A DNA stretch of 64,000 nucleotides from the NCBI GenBank assembly GCA_015501605.1, contig JADNRZ010000027.1:1-64000 (forward strand), given 5' to 3'. The notes beneath the pieces were generated by a model. The model was not told the origin of the DNA. It worked only from the letters and a program-made list of their open reading frames with translations, and made no database searches. How positions within the stretch are numbered: the stretch's first letter is position 1; each line of letters starts with the position of its first letter. Source of the stretch: Panaeolus papilionaceus (taxonomy: Eukaryota; Basidiomycota; Agaricomycetes; Agaricales). Below, piece by piece: positions 36,001 to 48,280 of the stretch. The position numbers and the translations under genes were made by a program.

Positions 36001-36760
36001 GTTGAAGCGGATGACGGGGTGGGGATTTATCACACCGGCTCCCTCCTGCTTGATATACCACGACGAGCATGGATGGAGGGTGAAATTCGTGACCTTGCTC
36101 CAGAAGAGGCAGGGCGCGTGGACCATAGAGTGTAGCTGAAGCATCGTGCTCTAAAGATGCAGATGTTGACGAGGTTGTCATAAATAAGTCGGCGTCACGA
36201 GAATAAAAGGACGGGGACTGTAGTTATCCTCCATGAGACGAGCACAGATTAGGCAGGGGTCGGTCCCACCACTGCTCCTTCTTCAGCTCCTCTGGTAGTT
36301 GTTTCAGTAGCACCTGGACGTCACATATGCGCCACTTTGGCGAGCCCAGACCTCGTTGATACCAGTCGTTGACGTGGTGGATGATCTCCGAGAACGGGAT
36401 GACGTCGTCGTGTCTAGAGCATACCCTGAGTTGGGAACAAGGGATAGTACACGGGAACTTGAGGGGCATGTGAAGGGTTATGGTAGGGTTTTGTTTTCAC
36501 TCCACAGATAGTTAAAACACCAAGAGAAAATAGAATTTGTTCTGCCTAAATACACTGGGTGCGTTGAAACTGCGTCAGAGCCAGGTCAAGTAGTGGAAAA
36601 ACAGAATCATTAACTCACATATATGACGTCCAAACCCTTTTAAACGAGAAGATACAGCCCAGCAGCCTGAAACATGCCCAACGCGTCAATAGCAGGCAGA
36701 ACGAACACATCCAACCACATCAACGACTCCATCCACAGTACCCCGTCATCCAACAATGGC
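33000..36760 (-). pseudogene. Array copy C: R-family gene, degenerate
   Basis: Collinear with 14880-18420 (A) and 42270-46140 (D). The R exon with VIPFSEIIHHVNDWYQRGLG and SPKWRICDV is well kept here (about 36440-36240). The hydrophobic first exon carries the same TAA as copy A. 33000-33420 contains another stretch with LEEVKQARLEATS, similar in plan to the exon above, so R seems to hold two related halves. Function unknown. Confidence 0.4.
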
Positions 36761-36900
36761 CACAAGTCTATAAAGTTTTAAATCATCAAATAAGGGAAAG
36801 GAAGGATTCCATAAAAACGTAATTTTAGGGGAGGAAGACGAGGTCTCCGTGGTGGTCAATAATGAGGAGATGTGACGCCACTAGTCAAAAGTTGGGATTT

Positions 36901-36932
36901 CCAAATTTGCGGAATGCGGTGCATGGCACGTG
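36901..36932. promoter_or_regulatory. CArG-like + E-box module, copy C
   Basis: CCAAATTTGC (36901-36910, last base changed from the consensus) and CACGTG (36927-36932), 16 nt apart. This is the copy whose GTPase has lost its P-loop. Confidence 0.45.
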
Positions 36933-37276
36933 CGCAGCTCTGATTGGTGCATCGACGCGGAATTTGAGCGTCTTTGCTGTGAAGTCAGAGGAGCGGACGC
37001 TTGTTTATGCGATAGTGACTAGTTTGGCCTCTTTGGAGTCCGTAAGGTTTAGCAATGTGTGGTATCATGGATCGGTAATCAGTTTCTGCGCCATGTCAAT
37101 CCCTAAAGCTGTGTCGAAGGCTTGAAGCCCGCCTTTGATTTATACATCGTCGGAAGTGCACCCATTTTTTTACTTGATACCATGATAGTATCAGCAAAAA
37201 TTGAGGGAACTGAAGTTTTGAAGGATCAGGGAGTAATAAAGAAGTGCAATACTATGCTTGATCATCGATGCTAACT

Positions 37277-38153
37277 TACCTTGTGGATGTTCCGGGCTTT
37301 GCAGATAGCAAAATCTCGTCAATGGGTATAGTCTCCATGTTGAGAAACGTGATTCAGGCAAACAAGTGAGCCCCAGCTGTCTCTTTCCTGAGACACACAC
37401 TGACCTCAAGCTTAGCAATCCTTACTTCTATATTCTTTACTTCACACCTATACACAACCCACGCCTTCCTGGAAGTCAAAGGCGGGTGCTGCGAACCTTT
37501 GAAGCCTTGACAGGACCAGGGTCAGCTGGGCTCATTACAATCATTTCTACAATGTGGGACCTTGTTTGGGGCGAAAGTGCCTTGAGGCGTGCAGAAAGCA
37601 ATTTCAGCGAGCTTCGAGACAAAATCTGGAAGGTATGCTAATCTTGGAAATTTCTTGTGGTATTATCAATGACATTCCCATCACTCATTAGAAATACATC
37701 AGCAGTGGAAGTGATATTGTCAGGTTTCAAAACACGCAGGTGTCTGCACTGACAATTTTAGATGCTGCTTTTGATCGAGGATTTACAGAAGACTATCCCC
37801 TTAGGGAATCAATTTCACAGTCCCTCCGACAAACCCCATTCGCATCTGATCTATACAAAGACCTCCAAATACAAATCCAGGGTCTTCAATTACAACAATC
37901 CAACATTCAGTCGGATTTGCAGGATGCAACAGAGCGATCAGACAAGCAACTCAAAGCCACCCTTATTCCACAACTCGAGGAAGTGCAGGGCCTTCTTGCA
38001 AAATTTGAGAAGGAGTTAGAAGAATTCGGGCCAGTACCTGACACTTCTCCTACCCCTGAACCTGCTATAATGCAGAAGAAAGGGCCCTTTGGCAGGGTCA
38101 TTGATTCAGTGAAGTGTCTGGAAAAGAAGCTTCACAGGAGCAGGGATTGTTAA
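37277..38153 (+). pseudogene. AIG1-like GTPase, copy C, P-loop deleted
   Basis: The gene resumes inside exon 3, at Leu-Val-Asp-Val-Pro-Gly-Phe (G3), directly after the upstream sequence ending GATGCTAACT. Compared with copy A about 655 bp are missing, covering the start codon, exons 1-2 with the P-loop and half of exon 3. The rest is clean: exon 3 ends at 37365, exon 4 is 37416-37632 and exon 5 is 37692-38153, with the C-terminal Gln/Glu-rich region and the basic tail. No GTP binding is expected. Confidence 0.8.
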
Positions 38154-38900
38154 GCTTCCATGACCAGACTCCAGTAAGTCTCTTGCTACCAAGTCAAACA
38201 ATAGTCATGCACTGATATAGTGTTTCAGTTTCATCCACTGTTCATACAATGTCTTTTCTCTTTCATTTTTTTTTTGTTTGAAGATTCTCTCTGCTCAATG
38301 TTCACGTCTCCTTTCATTTTTGATTTTCCTATCTGCATTTCCCATCTCTAATTCTCTTGCTACATCCTATCATCAATATTGTTCTGTAATTAATCTATCC
38401 ATGGGTATCTTTCCTTATGTATCTCAAGCATGCCACTCTCATTGCATTGGTGATACACATTGATAATATTCTCACATTCAAGGTAATGTCAACTGTAAGG
38501 GTGCACAATCATTGGGCTTAATTCATGAGATGAGGCTTTTACATGAGTGATAGTGAGCTGAGGATTACAGGAGACAAAACAGGGCAATATCATGAGAAGC
38601 AGAGAGAGGAGGGGCAGTGTAGCTCACAATAAATAGTGATGAAAGAAGAATGTCGTTATTCACTGAAAACTGAGCATAGTAAGAGATCGTTGGTGCGGGG
38701 CACACAACAGAAGTTGATTCAAATAATATACCTAGTCTAAAGTGCCTGACCGTGACTAACGCGCACTACGAATGAGTCTTCCTCTTTATAGAATCATCCA
38801 TTACTTCCATATTGTGACGCTATCAAATCCAACGACGGCAAGTTGTGTTTTGGTGTGAGTAGCATTAAGCGTAACTGGGAACCGCAGTTGACATGGCGCA
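38154..38900. repeat. GTPase 3' flank and S1 segment, copy C
   Basis: Matches 49840-50530 closely and 20505-20880 / 13960-14700 more loosely. It is interrupted at 38900 by a DNA transposon and continues at 40706. Confidence 0.7.
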
Positions 38901-40705
38901 CATCAGCAATTTCCGATTTTGGGTTGTAGCATAGCCACTGATGGTTGTAGCGTGCATCATGGCAACAGTAGCAACTGTAGCATCCATGATGGCAGTGGTA
39001 GCAATGACTAGCAAGTTAGTGCTCTGTAGCACTACATACATTACCTCCCCCTCTGTGTACTGCTACCTACCATGGTATGGTAATTACATAGCTATAGGGA
39101 GTGCCCTCTCTTAAAGTCATGCCAGAAATTACTTATATTATTAAAACCAATATAAACTATATGCTAGACTACAAATAATTGTAATGTAATATGTAAATAA
39201 CAGAATAGTAGTGAATTTCGAGACCAATGAGTTGGACTTATCTTTTTTTTTTTAAAGTCCATTGTCCGCTTTTGTGAAACATATGAGATGGGAAAATGCT
39301 GATTAATCAAAAACAAACCAAAATGATTCCAAAAAGAGTAATTTTGATCGCACTCTCTTCTTTCCTCAACTATCATCTTCGTCCACATCTACCATATTTC
39401 CCCATCCCACAGGTGCTCTAATGGTTCTATATGTATATATTTAAGAGACCTGGTAAGTGTTTATTATTATGGAACCAAGTGGCTGACTACTATCTCACAG
39501 GACATTATCGCTGCTTTAGCAGTAGATTTTACATGCACTTTAACATATTTCAGTGAGATTCCTTTTATTTTATTTATTTCTTTTTCTATTTATGACACTC
39601 TTCTATTGTTTTATTATTATAGGTGCTGTATTGTGTCTGTTTGAGCCCAGGAGATTGGTTTTTATAGGTATGTGAATACTCCGACTTTGTGTCTGAACTC
39701 TCTCACGCTCCTTTACCATGTCTTTCTAGTCCATCGCATCATGACTCCCTGTACATGTTGTTTATGTCTCTTGGTGAGCACTGTTTTATTCATTTCTATA
39801 CTATGGCTTATTGATACATACATCTATTTAGATCATTAATTCATAATCTTTTCCATGACTTGTCACTATTCCAACGCCTTTAGGCTCTTGGTTTTTTTTA
39901 GGGAAAGTCAAGGGTATGCCCAACCTGGACGCGTTGCAGGTCGGGTTAGGCGCGGGTACGGGTACGGGTTGGCTTCGGCATACCTGTGAGCTTCAAAATG
40001 AGCCCAAGAGCGCCCGAAACGGTGCAGAATCAAGCAAGATATGCTTGAAATACGAAAGGCTTCGTATTTCAGCCATATCTTGCCCAAAGCTTGACCGTTT
40101 TGGACGTTCTTGGGTTTGTTTTGCGCGGAGAACCCGTGGGTACACGGGTAGGGTACGCCATGGGTACGGGTACAGGTCAGTGATTTTGTATCTGAGGGTT
40201 ACCCATGACGTTCCCTAGTTTTTTTGAATCTGCTCCTCCTACCCTGCTCCTCTCCTCTACCAAGCTTCACATTTTTATAGAATATGTGTCACCTTCCATT
40301 CCTTCCTTACCATTTCCATTTGTCCCTTTAGTTTGATGTTTATTTACTGTTCTTTTTATTTGCACTATTTCCTTACCCTTGACTATCTCTGTCGCATATG
40401 TAGTAACACTGGTGTATTAGTTAGTTTTCAAATGATATATTATTTTTGGCTTTATCTTTAATCAAATGAGTGATTTCTTGATTTATATGCACTATTTGAA
40501 GGGTGGTTTGTACATGAGGTGATCTACCTATGTAGCGCTCTGTAGCACCCTATAGCAGTCTGTAGCACCCTGTAGCAACAAGGGGGTGCTACAGAGCGCT
40601 ACATATCCTAATGGGGAAACTACGTAAGGGGTACCCTCTGCTATGGCGCTACAGTGCTACAGAGCACTATGTACCACTCCATAGCAGACCCAGACATTGC
40701 TGATG
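38901..40705. mobile_element. Non-autonomous DNA transposon T1, copy 1
   Basis: 1805 bp with short terminal inverted repeats CATCAGCAAT...ATTGCTGATG and a 2-bp target duplication CA (38899-38900 and 40706-40707). The empty-site relative at 50530 aligns without a gap when one CA is removed. Both ends carry clusters of TGTAGC / GCTACA in the first and last 200 bp, a subterminal-repeat pattern like that of CACTA/CMC elements. No transposase frame is present. A TA-flanked MITE (39901-40215) lies inside. Confidence 0.75.
39901..40215. mobile_element. Stowaway-like MITE nested in T1, copy 1
   Basis: 315 bp flanked by TA (39899-39900, 40216-40217). The ends are GGGAAAGTCAAGGGTA and, from the right, GGGAACGTCATGGGTA. 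The centre is a hairpin (arms about 20 nt, loop AGGC). GGGTAC is repeated near the ends. Confidence 0.65.
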
Positions 40706-42780
40706 CACAGAGTGAAATGGGTTGGGGACGGCGACGTAACCAACATTGATGTCAATATCACGCTGGGGAAAGTGGAACGATTATCTAGGGGTAGAGAAAG
40801 AGTGGAAAGTGAGGTTAGAGAACTCACAGGTTGAATCTCGGAGGTGGTACTGGGGAGTGGTAACGCGATTGACAACGACATCGTAAATATTGGGATACCC
40901 ATTCCAAGCGGAGGCGATGTAGGAAGACATTGATCTCTACAGGCGGTAACAGTCACTTCTCCCCCACATCTCCCTCACTCTCCGTATCTATCACCCTCAT
41001 TGCAGAATAAGCGACTTTCTCCACCTCATCAGATGCAGTCCTTATATCGTCCAACGCCGCCCTCACATCCCTCTTCTCCCTCCCACCTATCCCAGGACCC
41101 TTATTTCACGTTCTCTCTCCTCCCCCGTCAGTTCAACCCGGCTCATGCACTCATCAACGTCAATGTCCCTGCCCAACAAGATCGTAGATGTTTCCTTCCC
41201 TCTCTCCTCTCCTCCGTTCAGTTCTTCCATCCCGTTTTCCTGTTCTCGCGTCCCTGTCCACTGCAAAAACCTCTCCCTCCACAACGTCACTCATCATCCC
41301 ACCAACGCCAAGCTGCCCCCTTGCCTCGCAATCTCCGCTATTTGCGGTATCGCGTTCGAAAGCGCGTGAGCGACGAGAAATGTTCTTTCACGCAGCCAGC
41401 GGTGGTGTTGATCTCATGTACTTCTCTTTCTGACTCGTAAATTCGTCTCGGCCCACCCACCTTCACCTCTTCTTTTACGGTTTTCGCCTCGTTCTTCCTC
41501 CGGCTGAGTATCAGTTATCGTATTTGTAGGCAGATAAATGGGTGATATAGGTGACGATGCTGATGTTGAAGTGAGGGGTGATGATGCGACGCGGGTGCAA
41601 GTAAAACAGTGTACGAGAGACCAGAAGGATCAGATGCAGTGAGGGAATCAGCAATCAACTATAACGCGCCCATGTGATACTTCACGTTCTCCCGCCTCCC
41701 CCTTCACTTCGACTCCGCTCTTGTTCTCGTCAGCCTCAACGTCCCTACCAAACAACAACATAGACGTTTCCTTGCCTCATATCCTCTCACCCCTTCATTT
41801 TTTCCATCTCGCTGTCTCTCGCTCTCCCCTTTCCATTCCTGCTGATCACAACAACCTCCCCCTCCACAGCGCCACGCATCATCTGCACCAACGCCAGACT
41901 ACCCACTTCACTCTCAATCTCGGCGAATGGTGGGATTTAGGTCGGTAAGAATTCTAGGAGCGGAGCTTGTCACTTTGAGAGGTTTTTCGTGGGGATACTG
42001 GTGGACCTGGCACGTGTGGTGGATGGAGGAAGAGTGCGAGTGCTGGTGTTGAGACTGGTGCTGGAGTCGCGGGCGCATTAGGTGGTAGGAATACGGATAT
42101 CAAGTCGGACGATGGAAGCAGCGGCTTTGAGTTTCCTATTGTCCAAACCCGCGGAATGCCTCTCCTTCATCTCCTCCTTCAAATCCCCGATCTCCAATCC
42201 ACATCTCCCCTTATTGCTTCAACGACACTCTCCATAGCACCTAGGACTGCCCTTTAGTTACATCTACTGACGTGGTAGGATCAAACGTGGTAGGGACAAT
42301 ATTGGCTGCTGTATTGACTGCAAGCCAGCCCGCAGGGTCATTTACGAGTGTGGAGGTTGAGGATATGGTGGACAGTGATGATGAGGGGCACCGGATGTGC
42401 GATGATGGGTGTAGAGCTGAAGCCGCAGTTGGACCAGACCACGGGGCGGGGATGTACAGCCAAATTCTTTCCGCTGGGCGCGACTAGCTATACCACGAAG
42501 ATTTGAAGAGTAGGATGAAAGTAGAACATTGAGACCATACACCTGAAGCGATCAAAAAGGTACAGAGTGTTCATAAAGAGAGTATGGGGCTCGACAGCCG
42601 CACAAGGAGGGGACAACATCGTCATAGCAGGGATTGGCGCGACGAGATTACGATAATAAGAGACTCAGACTGCCGATGTCGCTTTTGATCGTGCTTGCTA
42701 CATTTCCTCCAAGCGTTGTTCCTGGTGCACCGGGACGCCACGGACTCCCCACTTTCCCTAAGTGATACGGATCGTTAAAA
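40706..42780. repeat. S1/S2 segments between copies C and D
   Basis: 40706-40980 continues S1. 41000-41450 and 41460-41960 are two related Pro/Ser-rich minus-strand segments also seen near 50800-51650 and 54650-55270. 42270-42780 resembles 32960-33440. No intact gene. Confidence 0.5.
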
Positions 42781-45700
42781 ATTCCAGAGAACGGGCATGA
42801 CATGGTCGTGAGCCGAAGGTAGAGAGGGACGACAGGACAATTCGTGGTGTATGGTAGGATTAGATGCGCACATCACATAGATTAAGACGCGAAAGGAATG
42901 ATATTGATTGAACCTAAATACATTGAAAGCGCTGAAGGTACGTCAGAACCAGCTCGGTGAAGAGGAAATCTGGATAAATGACTCACTTGTATTGAATCAA
43001 ACCCTTTTGAAATAAGATAAAACGACCAAACAGTGCCAACAGACAGAACGAATCTGATTTAGAGTCAGTCCCCGAACACTTAAGAGCCTCAGCAAAATAT
43101 TACACGCCAATATATGCCGCCCAAATGAGTCATAATGTCTGTAACCCATGATGACGGCTGGCCCAAAGCTCCCCCACGATCCAACTTAACCATGCTCGCT
43201 TCCCGCCTCTCTACTACCCCAAACATACACATCCGCATCCCAACCATTTGCCCACTCGCACCCCCGACAGTCACCGTACTCAGAGTTATCATAACCCCAT
43301 CGTAGTTGCCACTCCCAATTCTGTCTAACCCCAACCCTGAACCCAATCCGATAATCCGCCGTCCTTCAACAACGACGCTTCCAGGACCATCAGCGACATC
43401 TAGAGCCAACAAAAGTCAATGAAGGGCAGGATACGATGTCAATGTTCCTCTTACAAAAGGAGTGAGGTCCACCAGTGGATCCAGGCTTTTGGTAGAGGTC
43501 AAAGTGACTGCGACGCCAACGTCACCCCGCCATCAATTTCCTCTCCCAACGCCCAATGGCAACATCACAGCCTTTCAACTCTCGACTGAGCGGCGCGGGG
43601 TATTGACCTCACCGTCGCGTTGACCAAACAGACAACATGACCATGACCTCTGGTCATGGCATGGTCGTAGCGGGAGTGGGGGAAGAAATGTATGATGAAA
43701 ATTGATGACGTGGTACACATGTTTTCGTTGTCAGAGGGGATGGGGTTTGTGACACCATTTCTTATCGTGCTGGCGAGTCGCGATACAGATTCCAAGCACC
43801 TAGTGATCACAGGCAGGGATCGTGAGTCAATTGGGGACGCTGGAAGGGCAGTAGTAGCCAGTACTTACAGAAGATCGGGTGCACGATCGCAAGTTGGCGG
43901 TTGAAGGAAGGATAATGGGAGTGGGCCAGTGTAGTAGCCATCGTGTGGGGTGTTGAGACACCGGAGCATGCTTGAACCACAGTTGCAGACACAGGAGGTA
44001 TAGAAGCCAGGCTGAGGTAGGAGAGAAAAGAAGGCGGGGATAAAAATTGTAAGGAACTCCGGGAGGATATCCATCGTCTACATTCCCCAAAGACGATGGT
44101 CCACTGCTCATAGCCACATATGCTACCAATACACCTGCAGCTCGCCCGTTGCTTTCAGCCCACGTTTTCCTCATCCCAACCGACAACCAACAGTGCAGAG
44201 AAACCGTCCTGCGCCGCTCGTCCTTCTCGTCGAATTTGAACGATGAAGACTCATACACCCGCCAAACCCCCTCATCTAGAACGCATGACTGAGGACAACC
44301 TGTCCGTTCACCGATCCACCAGCGCCGACCGGTGGTGTTCACGTCTTTTACTCTCTGGCTCGTTTCCTCCCCCTTTCTAGTCTGACTACCGCCTCCTCAG
44401 CTCCAGCCAGCCTCCTTCAGCCTCTCTTTCCCGGTCTTCTCCTCGTTCTTCCGGAGGATATGTATTGGTCATCGTATCTGTTGATATAGGAGCAGGCAAT
44501 ACAGGTGAAAGTGATGATGTTGAAGTCAGAGGTGATGCAGCTGATGTTGATGTTGGAGGCGGCGCGGGTGCAGGTGAAAAGGTGCATGAGGGACCAGAAG
44601 GATGGGACGAAGTGGGGGAATCGGAGATGACTTTGACGCGTCCGAGTGGTTTTTCACTTCTCTCTCCTTCCCTTCCCTTCAACCCGCTCGTGTTCTCGTC
44701 AACATCAACGTCCATGCTCAACAGCATCATAGATGTTTCCTTCCCCATCTTCTCTCCCTCCCTCAGTTCTTCTATCCCGTTCTCCCCTCCCTTTCCGTTC
44801 ATCGCACAACCTCCCCTCCATAGCCCAACTCATCATCCCCACCAACGCCGAGCTGCCCGCTTCACTCACGATCTCCTGTATTTGCGATATCGCGCAGCAA
44901 CAGGTAAGGATTGTGCAGAGTTCAGCGTCGTTCTGTGAGTTTTGGGCAAGGGTTGTGCTTCAGGTTCAGAGATGTCCAGTGGCACTAGGTGAAGGTGAAC
45001 CAGGGGAGAGAGGTGCTGGTGCTGGTGGATGTGGAATGCGGAGTTAGGATGGGGTGGTGAAAACAGAGGCGGAGGTTTGAGGTTGGCCATCGCGACACTG
45101 GCGTAATCCTTCTCCTTCACATCCTCCTTGCGTCGTTCCTAAGACACCTGACCTCAATACAACGGCAGGTACGACTGAAGACGGACTTCACAAGGGGCAG
45201 GAAGTGGTGGAGCTGGAGCGGTGGTAACTGAAAGTGTCGTTGAACGGGTGTGGACACGGGGAGAGGAGATCCGGGGAGGGGAGGGAGAACTAGTAGACGT
45301 GTACTGATTAAAGGACAACCTGGGGGGCGATGATGAGAGTAATAGTGGTTGACGAAAGCGTAGAAGGCGATGGCGATGACGGGTGTGATTGAAGCCAGTG
45401 TTGAAGCGGATGACAGGGTGGGGATTTATCACACCGGCTCCCTCCTGCTTGATATACCACGACGAGCATGGATGGAGGGTGAAATGTGTGACCTTGCTCC
45501 AGAAGAAGCAGGGGCGAGTGGACCATGGAGTGTAGCTGAAGCATCGTGCTCCAAAGATGCGGATGTTGACGAGGTCGTCGTAAATGAGTCGGCGTCACGA
45601 GAATAAAAGGACGGGGACTGTGGGTGACATGTTTTATCCTCCATGAGACGAGCACGGATTAGGCAGGGGTCAGTGCCACCACTGCACCTTCAACTCCTCT

Positions 45701-46140
45701 AATGGTTGTTCCAGTAGCACCAGGACGTCACATATGCGCCACTTTGGCGAGCCCAGACCTCGTTGATACCAGTCGTTGACGTGGTGGATGATCTCCGAGA
45801 ACGGGATGACGTCGTCGTGTCTAGAGCATACCCTGAGTTGGGAAATAAGGGATAGTACACGGGAACTTGAGGGGCATATGAAGGCTTATGGTAGGGTTTT
45901 GTTTTCACTCCACAGATAGTTACATAAAACACCAAAAGAAAATAGAATTTGTTCTGCCTAAATACACTGGGAGCGTTGAAACTGCGTCAGAGCCAGGTCA
46001 AGTAAAGGAAAAAGAGGATAATTCACTCACATATATGACGTCCTAACCCTTTTCAAAGAGAAAATAAAGCCCAGCGGCCTGAACCATGCCCAACACGACA
46101 ATGGCAGGCAGAAGGAACACATCCAACGACTCCATCCACA
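42780..46140 (-). pseudogene. Array copy D: R-family gene, degenerate
   Basis: Collinear with copies A and C. The first exon has a hydrophobic segment (LDVFLLPAIVVLGMVQAAG) that reads through the TAA position seen in A and C but meets a TAG six bases on. The intron GTGAGT...CCCAG and the following exon are kept. The exon near 43370-43110 contains SVVVEGRRIIGLGSGLG and TVTVGGASGQ. Function unknown. Confidence 0.4.
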
Positions 46141-46307
46141 GTATCCCGTCGTCCAACAATAGCCACGAGTCTTTAAAGTTTTAAATCATCCAATACGGGA
46201 AGGAGGGATCCCATAAAAAGATAATTTTGGGACCTAGGGGAGGAAGACGAGGTGTTGGTGGTCAATAATGAGGAAAGCTGTGACGCCACCAGTCAAAGTT
46301 GGGATTT

Positions 46308-46339
46308 CCAAATTTGGGGAATGAGATGCATGGCACGTG
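46308..46339. promoter_or_regulatory. CArG box + E-box module, copy D
   Basis: CCAAATTTGG at 46308-46317 and CACGTG at 46334-46339, 16 nt apart, between R copy D and GTPase copy D. Confidence 0.5.
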
Positions 46340-46956
46340 CGCATTCTGATTTGATGCACCGACGCAGACAGGGGCTTGGGTTTGAATTTGAAATTGAGCG
46401 TTTTAGCTGTGAAGTCAGAGGAGCGGCCACTTGTTCGTGGAATGGTGATTATTTTTGTCTATTTGGAGTCCACAACGTTTACCAATGTGTGGTATCATGG
46501 ATCACCAATCAGTTTCTGCGCCGTGTTAATCCATAAAGCCGCGTCGAAACCTGTCTTTGCTTTCCACGTCGTCACGAGTATGCCCATTTTTTCATTTGAT
46601 ATCATGTTATTATTGGTAAAAATTAAGGGAACAAAAGTTCTGAAGGATCAGGAATTAATAAAGGCATGCAATACCGTACTCGGTCGTCGATGCTGACCCA
46701 TTCAGTCTTCAAATCTGAGGATGATGAATGACATGTTGCCTGTCACACCACACCAATAACAATCCCTTCGTCAACGGGAACATAGAAATTCGATTGCCCG
46801 TCGCACCAGTCGTATCTTGTTGATCAACCAGAATAGAAATCCTCGTGGCCACCTCGTGAATATACATAGTCAGACTCGCGAATTTCGGTCACTTGTCACA
46901 CACCCATCTTGCCTTTAACATACCAAGTCTACTTCTTCTCTTGCTAATACCTTTCA

Positions 46957-48280
46957 ATGTCCACAATCCCGGAATTTGCACCCAAGCTCAAAAATATTAC
47001 AGTTTCAGGAGCTGTGTCAGTAGAGCAGGTCTCAAGAGCAGAGCCATTAGATGGGGGTTTCAGTTATCATGTATTTGTGTAAGTGATCAATTCCACTGCG
47101 AGATTATGACTGATACATGTATGCATAGCTTGCTTGGGCCGACAGGATCAGGGAAGAGTACAGTAAGTTACATACCCATCAAATGGACAGCAGCTTACAA
47201 AATAGAATCACCATTGCCATTGCAGTTCATAGAATCGCTCGCACCAAACACTACACACGGCCTTTCCAGCAATAAGTTGGAAGGGTTTACACAATCAGTA
47301 AACATTTATCAGATCGTGAATATCAAATCTAAGCAAGGGATCCCGATTTACCTCGTGGATGTTCCAGGCTTCGCAGATACCAAAATCTCGTCAATGGGTA
47401 TAGTCTCCATGTTGAGAAACATGATTCAGGCAAACAAGTGAGCCCCAGTCTTCTCTTTCTTGAGACACACACTGACCTCAAGCTTAGCAATACATACTTC
47501 CGTATTCTTTACTTCACACCTATACACAACCCACGCCTTCCTGGAAGTCAAAGGCGGGTGCTGCGAACCTTTGAAGCCTTGACAGGACCAGAGTCAGCCA
47601 GTTTAATTACAATCGTTTCTACAATGTGGGACCTTGTTTGGGGTGAAAGTGCCTCAAGGCGTGCAGAAAGCAATTTCAGTGAGCTTCAAGACAAAATCTG
47701 GAAGGTATGCTAATCTCGGAAATTTCTTGCAGTATTGATCAATGACATTCCCATCACTCATTAGAAATACATCAGCAGTGGAAGTCATATTGTCAGGTTT
47801 CAAAACACACAGGAGTCTGCACTGATAATTTTAGATGGTGCTTTGGGACAATATTTCAGCACTGACTATCTCCTTAAGGAATCAATTTCACAGCCCCTCC
47901 GACAAACCCCATTCGCATCAGATCTATACAATGACCTCCAAACACAAATACAGGGTCTTCAATTACAACAAACCATCATTCAGTCAGATTTGCAGGATGC
48001 AAGAGAGCAATCAGATGAGCAGCTCATAGCCACCCTTGTTCCACAACTTGAGGAAATGCAGGGCCTTCTTGTGAAATTCAAGAAGGAGTTGGAAGAATTC
48101 AGCCCAGCACTGGACACTCCTCCTACCCCTGAACCCTCTGATTCCTTCACACCCACCCTGAATCCTATAACACAGAAGAAAGGGCCCTTTGGTAGGGTCA
48201 TCGATTCAGCAAAGCATCTGGAAAAGAAGCTTCACAGGAGCAGGGATTGTTCATCAGCAATTTCCGATTTTGGGTTGTAG
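46957..48280 (+). CDS. AIG1-like small GTPase, copy D, C-terminus altered by T1
   Basis: Five exons in phase (46957-47078, 47129-47162, 47226-47437, 47488-47704, 47765-48280) give 366 residues. Exon 2 is again the 34-nt P-loop exon (GPTGSGKST). G3 is DVPGF and the G4-like motif is STMWD. The C-terminal Gln/Glu-rich region and a Pro/Thr linker lead to KHLEKKLHRSRDC. In copy C a TAA follows at once. Here transposon T1 inserted one base after the Cys codon, so the frame continues nine codons into its end (Ser-Ser-Ala-Ile-Ser-Asp-Phe-Gly-Leu) and stops at a TAG within T1. Apart from this the gene is intact. Confidence 0.85.
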
